Of a stretch of 64,000 bases of DNA, positions 28,070 to 37,101 are shown piece by piece (position 1 is the stretch's first letter; each line of letters starts with the position of its first letter). Source of the DNA: Marinibactrum halimedae (GTDB taxonomy: Bacteria; Pseudomonadota; Gammaproteobacteria; Pseudomonadales; Cellvibrionaceae); assembly GCF_021234875.1 (NCBI RefSeq), contig NZ_JAJQVM010000003.1:206739-270738 (forward strand), in the 5' to 3' direction. The notes under the pieces are model-generated. The model was given only the letters and a program-made list of their open reading frames with translations, ran no database searches and was not told where the DNA came from. The position numbers and the translations under genes were made by a program.

Positions 28070-29074
28070 TTACCATTTGTATTCCAGACCCAATTGAAAG
28101 CGGTTTTGTTGCTCGGCGATTTCCACTTTAGTAAACCCTTTTAAGCCGTGAACAATTGGGATGGAGCCCTCTGTGACCACACTATGGCCAAAATTGATAA
28201 AGTCTTCCGTTAATTCGCCGCGTTCCCCAAAGTCTTCATCCACATAAGTGTAATAACTAAACCAGTCAATATCGCCTATGGCAGACGGCAGTTCTGCTTC
28301 CATACTGACGATTAATTTCAATGCACTTTTCTCAATATTTTGTACAAACTCAAAGGCCCATGTCGTGTTTTTAGAGAAGGTTGTATTGAAAAGTGATTTT
28401 CTGATTTCACCTCGAATAAAATGATCTTCCAACATGGCTTCATAGGCCAGTTCGTAGCGAAAACCTTTGTATTCAGAGGACGAGAATTCCATTTCCAAAT
28501 AATTGATTTTACGGTTGCGTTTAAAAACGCTGGGCTCATCGAGGTGGTCTAAGCTGCCGATAACCCATTCCATAAGGCCGAACTTTTTCCACGAATGCAC
28601 ATGGCGTAACCCGGTTATCCACCCATCTTTACTGAGGCCGGTGGATGAGACACGGCCTTTATAAGGAGGAATAACGCCTAATTCGGTTTTTCCGTTATTG
28701 TGCTTAATTCGGGTATAAAGATGCCGGAATTCCAGTGAGCGGTCTTCACCGCTACCAAGCGTATTATAGTTGGATGAAAAATCATCACCGGTGACAACAA
28801 AGCCATGCAGTGACCAATTCTCGTTCGTAAATTGGTAATGAGGAAACCACCGTAATCGATATTGTGTCCGTGATGGGCGGTCTTCTCGGAGGTCATAGCG
28901 TATTGCTGCTGCCCCTTTTTGCTGAAAACTTCCCGCTATTGCGACAGAAGAGTTAAAAACAAATACCGTGCAGATGATCAGTAATGCATAAGCTAGAGCT
29001 TTACAAAAAATCGAATATAACCAATAACGTAGGGAGCCGCTCGCTAAGTAAATTGGAATAGAAGGGAGGTGCAT
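28070..29074 (-). CDS. outer-membrane beta-barrel protein, putative
   Basis: A 334-residue exported protein. A long signal sequence (hydrophobic core about residues 26-45) ends near SSVAIA. The mature part is rich in alternating aromatic/polar strands (YRLRWFPHYQF, RYELAYEAML, FRHLYTRIKH) and ends in LGLEYKW; a C-terminal aromatic residue is the usual BAM recognition signal. No enzyme motif is visible. It could be a porin-like channel or structural barrel. The next minus-strand gene, 218 bp upstream, encodes the glutaminyl cyclase; a shared transcript is uncertain. Confidence 0.72.
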   Translation of the reverse strand: MHLPSIPIYLASGSLRYWLYSIFCKALAYALLIICTVFVFNSSVAIAGSFQQKGAAAIRYDLREDRPSRTQYRLRWFPHYQFTNENWSLHGFVVTGDDFSSNYNTLGSGEDRSLEFRHLYTRIKHNNGKTELGVIPPYKGRVSSTGLSKDGWITGLRHVHSWKKFGLMEWVIGSLDHLDEPSVFKRNRKINYLEMEFSSSEYKGFRYELAYEAMLEDHFIRGEIRKSLFNTTFSKNTTWAFEFVQNIEKSALKLIVSMEAELPSAIGDIDWFSYYTYVDEDFGERGELTEDFINFGHSVVTEGSIPIVHGLKGFTKVEIAEQQNRFQLGLEYKW

Positions 29075-29155
29075 AAGACAGTTGAATGGTTAAGTAAAGA
29101 AGACCGAAGTCTAGCTAGGGCAGCTTTTAATTAGAAAAAATTTTAGTCAGGGCAA

Positions 29156-29187
29156 TTTTTATTTAGAGTACTTTTTATTTAGAGCAC
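29156..29187. repeat. 16-bp tandem duplication
   Basis: TTTTTATTTAGAGTAC is followed by TTTTTATTTAGAGCAC (15 of 16 identical) in the gap before the outer-membrane protein gene. Confidence 0.8.
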
Positions 29188-29291
29188 ATTTAATAAGAGT
29201 GTCTAGTGTATTCATAACTAAAGCCCCTTTTACTACTTAGAGCTGACTGTTTTGAAAGAGTATAGTCCTCTTTAATAAGAATAAAAAATAA

Positions 29292-30146
29292 TTATTGGAT
29301 TTGTATTAAATAACGAGTGGGCCAAAGTTTACCGGTTACCCAAAACCCCTGTCTTGCGTCACTCCAGGCGATGCCATTAAGAACGCGCTCACGACGTTTT
29401 CCAGGCCTAGTTTGGTGGAGGTCGGTTAAATCTAAAATGCCCTTTACCTTTCCGGTTTTGGCGTCAATGGCAATAATGTGGTTATGCTGCCAACGATTGG
29501 CCCAAATAAGTCCATCGTGAAACTCCAGTTCATTCAAGTTATCCCAGTTTTGATCGTCACCGGTAACGGTAAGGGTTTGTTCGACGATAAGAGACTTCGG
29601 GTTCAAAAATCGCAATTGGTTTGAGCCGTCGCTCATAATCAGGTGTGAGTCACTATGGGTCAGCCCCCAGCCTTCACCTTCATAATGGAACGTACGTTTA
29701 AGTATCCAGTTTCTGTCATATACATACCCTTTTCGGGATTGCCACGTTAGCACATAAAAGTGGTCGTCAAACAATGTCATGCCTTCGGCAAATACTCGGC
29801 TTGGGAGTTTCATCGCATAAAACGACGAAGAGTCCGCTTCTTTGTATCGTGCCAACTTAGATTGACCATAGCGGCCACTGGATTCATAAATCCAAGGCCC
29901 ATCGACCAGAAAGCCTTGTGTAAAAAGGCTTCTGTCGTGGGGTTGGCGATCAAGAACCTTATAAGAAAGTTGTTTGAGAGGCGGATTGGTTGACTCATGT
30001 GATTGTCTTTCTTGGGTCAGTCTTTCTTGAGCCAGTCTTTCTTGAGCCAGTTCTTCTTGAGCCAGTCCTTCTTGAGCCAGTCCTTCTTGAGCCAGAGATG
30101 GGTAGGTAGTGAAGGTTAGTAGAAGAACACAGAGGAAGCGATGCAT
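29292..30146 (-). CDS. periplasmic glutaminyl-peptide cyclotransferase
   Basis: A glutamine cyclotransferase-family beta-propeller that converts N-terminal Gln to pyroglutamate. The signal peptide (MHRFLCVLLLTFTTYPSLA) is followed by six pentapeptides of the type LAQE[G/E/R], encoded by six 15-bp repeats. The enzyme region (about 60-285) has family motifs: FTQGFLVDGPWIYESSGRYGQS, LPSRVFAEGMTLFDDHFYVLTW, NLNELEFHDGLIWAN and VLNGIAW. An upstream ATG at 30194 would lengthen the n-region; the internal ATG gives a canonical signal peptide and is preferred. The repeat region is an odd spacer not needed for catalysis. Confidence 0.86.
   Translation of the reverse strand: MHRFLCVLLLTFTTYPSLAQEGLAQEGLAQEELAQERLAQERLTQERQSHESTNPPLKQLSYKVLDRQPHDRSLFTQGFLVDGPWIYESSGRYGQSKLARYKEADSSSFYAMKLPSRVFAEGMTLFDDHFYVLTWQSRKGYVYDRNWILKRTFHYEGEGWGLTHSDSHLIMSDGSNQLRFLNPKSLIVEQTLTVTGDDQNWDNLNELEFHDGLIWANRWQHNHIIAIDAKTGKVKGILDLTDLHQTRPGKRRERVLNGIAWSDARQGFWVTGKLWPTRYLIQIQ
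30006..30095. repeat. six 15-bp tandem repeats coding for LAQE[G/E/R]
   Basis: Six in-frame units of the type TCTTTCTTGAGCCAG lie just after the signal-peptide codons of the cyclotransferase. Each encodes five residues, so copy-number change would keep the frame. Confidence 0.92.
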
Positions 30147-30388
30147 AACCTGATGATAGTTCGACAGTGTGAGTGAGTGAAACGGGTTAAGCATAAGAAT
30201 GATGCCAAGGTAATGGGGTTATGGTGATCATACCATGAATTACTTTCTCGCTTTAGTTTGTTAAAAATAGATTTATGATTTAATACCAATTTCAGTTTGT
30301 TTTTTGTTTCAACGAAAAAGTGTTACATGAGGTATTTTTTAAATAGAAATTTTTCGTAGGAAGTGGGGTGATGAACACGTTTTAGTGC

Positions 30389-30414
30389 TACTTATAGTCT
30401 GTCGACTTATAGTA
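30389..30414 (+). promoter_or_regulatory. double C-box operator upstream of the controller gene
   Basis: TACTTATAGTC and GACTTATAGTA are separated by TGTC. This is the layout of C-protein operators of Type II restriction-modification systems (GACT-TAT-AGTC halves in tandem). It lies 23 bp before the controller gene start, so the controller should autoregulate the C-R operon. Confidence 0.85.
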
Positions 30415-30436
30415 TGCAGGCGAAGAGTATAACCTA

Positions 30437-30652
30437 ATGAACGTAACAAAAGTTTTTGGTCGACGTGTACGTCACTTTAGAAGTCTTAAATCTCTTTCCC
30501 AGGAAGAGCTTGCTGATTTATGTGACTTGCACAGAACATATATTGGCTCTGTTGAGCGAGGTGAGCGGAATATTACTTTGCTTAATGCAGAAAAAATTGC
30601 TCAATCTCTGGGCGAACCATTGGTTTCATTTTTTACGGAGGATATCGATTGA
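30437..30652 (+). CDS. restriction-modification controller protein (C protein)
   Basis: A 71-residue helix-turn-helix protein of the Xre/C-protein family: RVRHFRSLKSLSQEELADLC, then the recognition helix region HRTYIGSVERGERNITL and a short C-terminal helix. In the family (C.PvuII, C.Esp1396I) a dimer binds C-boxes to activate and later repress its own operon, delaying endonuclease expression until methylation is established. C-boxes stand just upstream. The stop is separated by one base from the start of the endonuclease frame, so translation is coupled. Confidence 0.93.
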   Translation: MNVTKVFGRRVRHFRSLKSLSQEELADLCDLHRTYIGSVERGERNITLLNAEKIAQSLGEPLVSFFTEDID

Positions 30653-30653
30653 A

Positions 30654-31221
30654 ATGAGAGCTAATTTAGATAAGGTGCTCAGAAAATACCATTTATCATT
30701 CATGCAGAAAGTCTATTCAGATGAAAATAATGACTATGATTTACTGATGGATGTATTCGGCATTACCCCGCAGCTCAAGCGAGAGAATAGACAATATTGG
30801 GGGGAGAGAGCTTGGGAAGTGCTGGGAGTCGCTTATTGTAGAGGCCTGTAAAGGGGCTCCTGGTTATAAGCCAGCATTAAGAGTTGGTGGTGATGAACCG
30901 TGTGATCTTAGGCTTGGTCAATATGCAATCGATACAAAGTACCGTATCGGATCTGGTGATTCCGGTACTTTGAAAAAGTTTAAAGATTATGGGGGGTTAT
31001 TAAGAGATAAAGGTTACACGCCTATTCTCTTATTCCTTCGCAAGGATAATCTTCCAGCAGCTATAACCGCATGTAAAAATGGGGGCTGGGAAATTTATAC
31101 AGAGCAAGCTTCATTTGACTTTGTGAGAGAAAAGTGTGGGTTTGACATAAAAAATTATTTAACTACAAAAGCGAGAAGTTACCTTTTAACTCGTCTGAGT
31201 GGTCTAGCCTCTGGTTTATGA
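30654..31221 (+). pseudogene. Type II restriction endonuclease, frameshifted at a G6 run
   Basis: The first frame begins at 30654 and ends after 65 residues at 30851; the rest is open in the next frame to 31221. With five instead of six G at 30799-30804 the frames join as RENRQYWGRELGKCWESLIV and give a protein of about 188 residues. The downstream part has a PD-(D/E)xK-like core: EPCDLRLGQYAIDTKY, with Asp and D-x-K. So the gene is either a phase-off allele, a decayed gene or a sequencing error. It overlaps the convergent methyltransferase by 59 bp. The recognition sequence cannot be predicted. Confidence 0.85.
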
Positions 31222-32092
31222 TGTCTATGTATGTGGGTTCAATTTCTATACCTATATAATCTAAGCCTGCATCTTTTGCTGCAACTAAAGTTGTTCCCGA
31301 TCCAGCAAAAGGGTCTAATACAATAGATCCTTTTGTTCTGGGAACAAAAATATTGATTAATTTTTTCATCAAGTCTAGAGGTTTAACGGTACAGTGGATA
31401 TTGTAGTCAGGTGTTTTATCCCGTTTTATATTTTCCAGTATATTTGATTGAAAGCCACCATCTTCCATCTTGGTATAGAATAGGCCAGTGCCGTGTTGTA
31501 TCAGTGTTTCAGTGTAGTTATTGGTTAATGGTTTTTGGAGAACACATATTGCTTCCCATTCACTTCTTAGGCAACTATGCCAGCCTTCCATTTCTTCGGG
31601 GTTTTTAAAACCTTTTTGCTCCAGCTTTTTTTGCATATTGATTCCTTTAGGAATCCCGCTTGACCTTCTGTAAACAACGATATCACGAGCATAAAAGCCG
31701 GCTTTTTCAAGGGCCACTTGAACATGTGCGACTGTGCGGGTGCTGTTGAAAACTAAAATGGTGGCTCCAGGTTTACATACACGATAAAGCTCTAATGCCC
31801 ATTCATGACACCAGTCTTCGTATTCCAAAATATTTTGACGATTTTTTTCATACCATCGCTTATTTCTTACTCCACCAGCCAAGCCTGAACCATAGGGAAT
31901 ATTTTTCACTAGCGTTTTACTATCTTGTATTCGCTCTTTTCTGCGTTGAATTTCAGAGTTATCCCATTTATGCCCTATAAATTCATAATTGTATGGTGGA
32001 TCTGTTATACAGGCTGAAATGTAATCACTGGGCAACATTTTCAGCATCTCTCGACAGTCGCCATTCAAAATAGTATTAATAAATTCAGTCAT
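31163..32092 (-). CDS. site-specific DNA methyltransferase (beta class, DPPY)
   Basis: A 309-residue SAM-dependent DNA methyltransferase that appears intact. The catalytic motif IV (ITDPPYNYEF, about residue 30) precedes the SAM motif I (LDPFAGSGTTLVAAKDAG, about 265-285). This order, with the target-recognition region between, defines the beta class. DPPY suggests N6-adenine or N4-cytosine methylation. It converges with the C-R operon, and the genes overlap at their 3' ends. A palindromic C-box lies 20 bp upstream of the start, suggesting repression by the controller as in Esp1396I. Confidence 0.95.
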   Translation of the reverse strand: MTEFINTILNGDCREMLKMLPSDYISACITDPPYNYEFIGHKWDNSEIQRRKERIQDSKTLVKNIPYGSGLAGGVRNKRWYEKNRQNILEYEDWCHEWALELYRVCKPGATILVFNSTRTVAHVQVALEKAGFYARDIVVYRRSSGIPKGINMQKKLEQKGFKNPEEMEGWHSCLRSEWEAICVLQKPLTNNYTETLIQHGTGLFYTKMEDGGFQSNILENIKRDKTPDYNIHCTVKPLDLMKKLINIFVPRTKGSIVLDPFAGSGTTLVAAKDAGLDYIGIEIEPTYIDIINQRLDHSDELKGNFSLL

Positions 32093-32111
32093 TTTTACCT
32101 CATGTATATGA

Positions 32112-32122
32112 TACTTATAGTA
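32112..32122 (-). promoter_or_regulatory. single palindromic C-box upstream of the methyltransferase
   Basis: TACTTATAGTA is a perfect 11-bp palindrome with the same core (ACTTATAGT) as both boxes before the controller gene. It is 19 bp from the methyltransferase ATG, a position suited to repression. Confidence 0.8.
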
Positions 32123-32329
32123 TTCATAATGACGTGACAGTGCAAGATGTATATCTTGAAGAGAGATCTCATAACTTGAGATTTTGATGAATTCGCTCTC
32201 AGTGGTGCCATTCTGAGAAATGAGACTTTTTAGGTGTCATCAGAAGAGAAAAGATCAATATGTTGTAATCATTATTCACACGAGTAAATAATAGGAAGGT
32301 CTAATTAGGTTCAGTGACAAGAACTAAAA

Positions 32330-33244
32330 TTATTTCACATCAGGAAAACTCTGATCTTGTTTAAATTTAGCAATCACTCGCTTGATGCCTTGTTCAAGAG
32401 AGATTTGGGGAGTGACTCCTAATAGGGTTTCCATAAGGGTAGTATTGGGACGTTTGATGAGCGTCATTTTCTCTGGGAGTTGAATAAAGTTGGCATAATC
32501 TTCTAACTTCACACCGAGTTCTTTGGCGATTAGTTCTGCTACTTGCTCAGTTTTAACATACTCGCTGTGGCCAATATTGAAAATACGGTATTCATCTATG
32601 TGCATAAGGGCTTCTAAGGCGTTGACTGCATCGTCTAAATGTAGCCAAGCTCTCTCACTACCAAGGTGAACGTCTATTTTTTCTTTCTTTGATAAATGTT
32701 CGATGAATCGAATCATGGCGGAGCGGTGGTCGCCGTGGGTTTCGTCTTCATGGTAAAACATAAAGGGCCTAACGGTTACGGCTTTTAATCCATGATTTTT
32801 TACTTCGTATTCAACCAGCTTTTCGCCTAGATATTTGGTTAAACCATAGCGATTGTTAGGTTGTGGTATTGTTGTTTCTTCAACCAGTTCTTCAGGTTGA
32901 TTTCCATACACTTCCGAGGTGGAAAAATAAATCATTTTTGCTTGAAATTTTTTACACAACTCAGCAACATTTTGTACTCCTACCAAATTTGTGGTCACTG
33001 CCAGAGAGGGGGCCGCTTCACATGTGACTCGGCTGACCATGGCGGCTAAATGATATACAACATCTGGTTTTACACAGTCATACACTTTGAGTAAGTCTAG
33101 GGGCATCGTAATATCGGCTTGGTAATAATTGGGCCGGTAACCTGGATGCCAATCGCATTCTGTTACATTGTGCCCTGTATTTTTTAAGTGCTTTACTAAA
33201 GCATGGCCAACATTGCCTTGTGAACCTATCACTAATACTTTCAT
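32330..33244 (-). CDS. NAD-dependent sugar epimerase/dehydratase (extended SDR)
   Basis: A 304-residue extended SDR enzyme. The nucleotide-binding motif is GSQGNVGHALV, followed by VYHLAAMVSR. The catalytic Ser and Tyr-Lys are in FSTSEVYGN and YGLTKYLGEK. It probably epimerises or dehydrates a nucleotide-activated sugar. It is the last gene of the polysaccharide operon, 14 bp after wbpI. The exact sugar cannot be decided; a 4-epimerase for a UDP-sugar is plausible. Confidence 0.88.
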   Translation of the reverse strand: MKVLVIGSQGNVGHALVKHLKNTGHNVTECDWHPGYRPNYYQADITMPLDLLKVYDCVKPDVVYHLAAMVSRVTCEAAPSLAVTTNLVGVQNVAELCKKFQAKMIYFSTSEVYGNQPEELVEETTIPQPNNRYGLTKYLGEKLVEYEVKNHGLKAVTVRPFMFYHEDETHGDHRSAMIRFIEHLSKKEKIDVHLGSERAWLHLDDAVNALEALMHIDEYRIFNIGHSEYVKTEQVAELIAKELGVKLEDYANFIQLPEKMTLIKRPNTTLMETLLGVTPQISLEQGIKRVIAKFKQDQSFPDVK

Positions 33245-33258
33245 GATTTACCTTTTAA

Positions 33259-34362
33259 TCACGCTTTTATTTGAGTGTTTTTAAGAATGTTAATAATATT
33301 TTGTGCTGTATTACCTGTGCCATACAGTGGATTTTTGTCGTAATCGAGTGTTCTATGCCATTGTTGATGAACGGCATCGATAATGTTGCTTTCTGAAAGT
33401 GGAGGGCACAAAAGATTATGCCCTTCAGCCAATAATTCGACCCATTCGGTTTCATCTCTAAGGGTGACACAGGGTGTATGGTAAAAGTAGCTTTCTTTTT
33501 GAATACCCCCCGAATCGGTAACAATCACAGATGCCTTTTTTTCCAAGGTAACCATATCGAGATAACCAACGGGGTTGATTACAGTGGTGTGCTTTTCTAA
33601 TTCTTTCAATAAATTAAGGTGGTTTAAGACTTTTTTGGTTCTTGGGTGGAGAGGAAGAATAATACTGAAGGCTTTGCCGAGTTCGCAAAGTGCATTGACA
33701 ATAGTTGTCATGCGTGTGGGGCTGTCAGTATTTTCTGCGCGATGGAAGGTCGCTAGAATGTAATCTCTATTTTTTAATTCTATTTTTTTTAGTAAAGGGT
33801 TGTTGGTGATTTTTTCTCTATTGCCATAAAAATGAGCAACATCCTGCATGATGTCCCCAACGTTATGGATAGAATGTGGGGCGATATTCTCCTTGGTCGC
33901 ATTTTTTACAGCTTGCTCTGTGGGGGCAAAAAGCCATGTGGATAGGTGATCGGTTAAGATTCGGTTTTGCTCTTCTGGCATTTTTTTGTTGTACGACCTT
34001 AATCCGGCTTCTACATGTGCGATAGGAATGTGTAATTTTGACGCAGCCAATGCCCCGGCTAGTGTTGAATTGGTGTCACCGTAGACTAAGACAACATCTG
34101 GCGTATCTTGTTTTAATAAGTTTTCTATTTCGATGAGCATATTACCTGTCATCTCACCGTGAGAGTCGCCCATTTTTTTCAGTGTGTGGGTGGGCGGAGG
34201 AATATGCAATTCTTTAAAAAAAACATGCGACATGTTGTCATCAAAGTGCTGACCAGTGTGGATTATCACTTCATCAATGCCGTCATGAAGGGCGATTTCC
34301 CGGGATAATGCGGCCGCTTTAATAAATTGTGGCCTTGCTCCAACAATAGTCACAATCTTCAT
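33259..34362 (-). CDS. wbpI: UDP-GlcNAc 2-epimerase family, WbpI-like
   Basis: A 367-residue non-hydrolysing 2-epimerase. Family motifs are VGARPQFIKAAALS, IHTGQHFDDNMS, VYGDTNSTLAGALAASKL, HVEAGLRS, EEQNRILTD and VTDSGGIQKE. The enzyme family includes WecB, but the neighbours (wbpB, wbpD, wbpE) argue for WbpI, which converts UDP-2,3-diacetamido-glucuronic acid to the manno form. Its start overlaps wbpE by 4 nt. Confidence 0.88.
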   Translation of the reverse strand: MKIVTIVGARPQFIKAAALSREIALHDGIDEVIIHTGQHFDDNMSHVFFKELHIPPPTHTLKKMGDSHGEMTGNMLIEIENLLKQDTPDVVLVYGDTNSTLAGALAASKLHIPIAHVEAGLRSYNKKMPEEQNRILTDHLSTWLFAPTEQAVKNATKENIAPHSIHNVGDIMQDVAHFYGNREKITNNPLLKKIELKNRDYILATFHRAENTDSPTRMTTIVNALCELGKAFSIILPLHPRTKKVLNHLNLLKELEKHTTVINPVGYLDMVTLEKKASVIVTDSGGIQKESYFYHTPCVTLRDETEWVELLAEGHNLLCPPLSESNIIDAVHQQWHRTLDYDKNPLYGTGNTAQNIINILKNTQIKA

Positions 34363-35492
34363 GGGGAGCCTTGTAGTGCAGTATGAATGACATCAGAAAT
34401 GGCTTTCTGATCTTCAAGAGGTAAATAAGGGTGCATTGGCAAACAAAGTATACGATGAGAGACATCTTCAGCGATTGGGAAGGCACCGTTTGAATAGTCT
34501 AAAGTGCGAAATATTGGCTGTAAATGCAATGGCTTTTCATAGTAAATGGCACTGGGAATACCCTCATATTTTAATTGCGAACGAATGTAGTCTCGTTGTT
34601 GAGTCGATGCTGCAATGATTGCGTATTGAGCCCAAATACTGTTGTAAGAAGGGGGAAGGATGGGAAGCTTAAGTGCAGTTTCGGCTAGCAATGCTGCATA
34701 ATTTTCGGCTACTTTTTGTCTAAGTTTTATTTCTTCATCAAAAATTTTCAGCTTTTCTAAAAGAACGGCGGCTTGTAGTGTATCTAGACGGCTATTTAGC
34801 CCAATTGCAATGTTGTCGTATTTGTTCAAGCCTTTTCCGTGTGCGCTTAGCGAGCGAAGCTTTTTTGCGATATTAGCGTCATTGGTAAACATCGCGCCCC
34901 CGTCACCATAGCAGCCGAGCGGTTTGGCGGGAAAAAAACTGGTCGTGGCAATATCACCAAAGGTGCAGGATTTATGATGGCTGATGCTTGCCCCAAAGGA
35001 TTGGGCGGCATCTTCAATCAGAAAAAGATTAAACTCTGAACATATCTCTTTAATTTTTGCGAAATCGGCTGGTAAGCCAAATAAATTAACGGCAATAATC
35101 CCGACGATATTTCTGCCTTGGGTTTTTAGCTTCAATATTTCTGAGCGTAATGTATCAGGGCATAAGTTAAAGGTCTGTGGGTTAATGTCCGAAAAGGCAA
35201 TATCAGCACCAACGAGTGGAATGACTTCAGCGGTTGCAAAAAACGTAAACGGTGTTGTGATGATAACATCACCGGGCTTTACGCCCATTGCCATTAAACT
35301 TAATTGTAAGGCGTCTGTACCATTGGCACAGGAGATAACATGGTTTGAGCCAGTGTAGTTGGCTAATGCCTCTTCCAGTTGTTCAACTTCAGGCCCTAAA
35401 ATATAGTGGCCATGGTCAAGTACACGCTGAATACTTGCATTGACGTTATCTTTTATACGCGCATATTGTTTGGATAAGTCAATAAATTCCAT
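34359..35492 (-). CDS. wbpE: PLP-dependent sugar aminotransferase, WbpE-like
   Basis: A 377-residue DegT/DnrJ/EryC1/StrS aminotransferase. It carries SCANGTDALQLSLMAMGVKPG, TTPFTFFATAEVI, the PLP aspartate in LIEDAAQSFGA and the Schiff-base lysine in FFPAKPLGCYGDGGA. In the WbpABDE pathway this enzyme aminates C3 of UDP-3-keto-GlcNAcA. It follows wbpD after 1 nt and overlaps wbpI, so the order B-D-E-I is a coupled operon. Confidence 0.92.
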   Translation of the reverse strand: MEFIDLSKQYARIKDNVNASIQRVLDHGHYILGPEVEQLEEALANYTGSNHVISCANGTDALQLSLMAMGVKPGDVIITTPFTFFATAEVIPLVGADIAFSDINPQTFNLCPDTLRSEILKLKTQGRNIVGIIAVNLFGLPADFAKIKEICSEFNLFLIEDAAQSFGASISHHKSCTFGDIATTSFFPAKPLGCYGDGGAMFTNDANIAKKLRSLSAHGKGLNKYDNIAIGLNSRLDTLQAAVLLEKLKIFDEEIKLRQKVAENYAALLAETALKLPILPPSYNSIWAQYAIIAASTQQRDYIRSQLKYEGIPSAIYYEKPLHLQPIFRTLDYSNGAFPIAEDVSHRILCLPMHPYLPLEDQKAISDVIHTALQGSP

Positions 35493-35493
35493 T

Positions 35494-36081
35494 TCAAAGG
35501 TTTTTCCTATGCTCTAGGAACTTTCCTTGTAATACGTAAATATCCCCGGTCTGTGGGCATCGGGCTTTTTCGTGCCCGGATAAGGGAAGTGGTAATGTCT
35601 CGCCAAATTTACTGATCCAGCCTTTCTGTTTCGCGGGGACACCCATAACGAGAGCAAAATCGGGAAGACTCTGAGTTACGACGGCTCCGGCACCTACAAA
35701 AGCATATTGTCCAATATTGATTCCACAGATAATGGTGCAATTCGCCCCGAGCGTTGCCCCTTTTTGAACGACCGTATTTCGATACTCTTTTTTTCTTTCA
35801 ATAAACGCACGAGGGTTGTACACATTGGTGAAAACCATGCTGGGCCCACAAAAAACATCATCTTCCAAGGTGACGTTGTCGTAGATAGAAACATTATTTT
35901 GCACTTTCACATTGTTACCAATGTTAACCGCATTGCCAATAAAAACATTTTGGCCGAATGAGCAGTGGTCTCCGATGGTGGCTCCTGAACAAATATGAAC
36001 CCAATGCCAAACTTTAGCGCCTTCACCAATTTGTGCGCCGTCGTCAATAATGGCGGTGGGGTGTATAAATGTATCTGTCAT
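35494..36081 (-). CDS. wbpD: UDP-sugar N-acetyltransferase, WbpD-like
   Basis: A 195-residue left-handed beta-helix acyltransferase with many hexapeptide repeats ([39 protein letters not shown]). WbpD-like features are the acceptor-site [17 protein letters not shown] and [16 protein letters not shown]. It transfers acetyl to the 3-amino group of the UDP-sugar. It starts one base after the wbpB stop. The Cys-containing tail ([14 protein letters not shown]) is common in this subgroup. Confidence 0.93.
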   Translation of the reverse strand: MTDTFIHPTAIIDDGAQIGEGAKVWHWVHICSGATIGDHCSFGQNVFIGNAVNIGNNVKVQNNVSIYDNVTLEDDVFCGPSMVFTNVYNPRAFIERKKEYRNTVVQKGATLGANCTIICGINIGQYAFVGAGAVVTQSLPDFALVMGVPAKQKGWISKFGETLPLPLSGHEKARCPQTGDIYVLQGKFLEHRKNL

Positions 36082-37032
36082 TTATAGACTCCTTAGCGCC
36101 CGTAAAAAGGGATGCGAATCGGACGTGTATCCTGTTGGGGTTTTTCGGCGTATCTCTGATAAGGCTTGAATGGAACAGCGGGCTTGTTCAACTCCGCAAC
36201 CGCGACCTTCTAAAATTTGTTGATAACAGATATTGTGAAGATCATTGAAGCCACCTGAAAATTCTATTTCCTTATTTTGGACGGTGATGCTTCTGTAGGT
36301 TCTTTCGCCTTTTTCGATAGCGCAATCGGGGAGGTCATTGGCATCAATGGATAAAAACCAACGCACTCTTGCTTTTTGATATTCAAGGTACCCAGAGGAT
36401 CGAGTTTTTGAAAAATGATGAACGTTATTTTCGATAAGCTCTCCGAAGACAAAGTGAAGCATATCAAAAAAATGAACACCAATATTGGCGGCGACACCAC
36501 CAGATTTATTGATATCGCCTTTCCATGAAGTTTGATACCAATCACCCCGAGCCGTTATGTAGGTTAAGTCTACGTCGTGTTTTTTGTCGTTAGGCTCTTT
36601 ATCCACTTTGTTTTTTAGGTTGATAATGGCGGGGTGTAAGCGTAATTGGAGAACGGTATTGACTTTCTTTCCTGTTGCGTTTTCCATCGCGACTAAACTG
36701 TCTAGTTTGTCTACTTCTAGCACCAATGGTTTTTCACAAATAACGTGTGTTCCAGAGCGTAATGCATAGCGTATGTGTGCATCGTGAAGATAGTTCGGAG
36801 AACATACGGAAATATAATCTATTTTATTGCCCGTTCGGGATAAGTGATCAATATGACGGTCGAATAGTTCAAACTCATTAAAAAAGCGTGCGTTAGGAAA
36901 AAAGCTATCTATAATTCCGACGGAGTCATTGATGTCATAAGCAGTGGTTAACTCACAATGATTCTTTTTTATGGCTTCCATATGGCGAGGAGCAATGTAT
37001 CCTGCCGCCCCAATGAGCGCAAATTGTTTCAT
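36082..37032 (-). CDS. wbpB: UDP-GlcNAcA 3-dehydrogenase, WbpB/WlbA-like
   Basis: A 316-residue GFO/IDH/MocA oxidoreductase. The N-terminal Rossmann motif (LIGAAGYIAPRHMEAI) and the hallmark HVICEKPLVLE are present, and NIGVHFFDMLHFVFG marks the active-site region. By family knowledge it oxidises C3 of UDP-GlcNAcA as the first committed step towards 2,3-diacetamido sugars, with the aminotransferase WbpE acting next. The 6-dehydrogenase WbpA that supplies UDP-GlcNAcA is not in the window. Confidence 0.92.
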   Translation of the reverse strand: MKQFALIGAAGYIAPRHMEAIKKNHCELTTAYDINDSVGIIDSFFPNARFFNEFELFDRHIDHLSRTGNKIDYISVCSPNYLHDAHIRYALRSGTHVICEKPLVLEVDKLDSLVAMENATGKKVNTVLQLRLHPAIINLKNKVDKEPNDKKHDVDLTYITARGDWYQTSWKGDINKSGGVAANIGVHFFDMLHFVFGELIENNVHHFSKTRSSGYLEYQKARVRWFLSIDANDLPDCAIEKGERTYRSITVQNKEIEFSGGFNDLHNICYQQILEGRGCGVEQARCSIQALSEIRRKTPTGYTSDSHPFLRALRSL

Positions 37033-37101
37033 GTATTACCTTGCTTGTTTAACATGGTGTGTCATCATCAGTATTGAGTAATGACATCAGTTTATCTCTT
37101 T

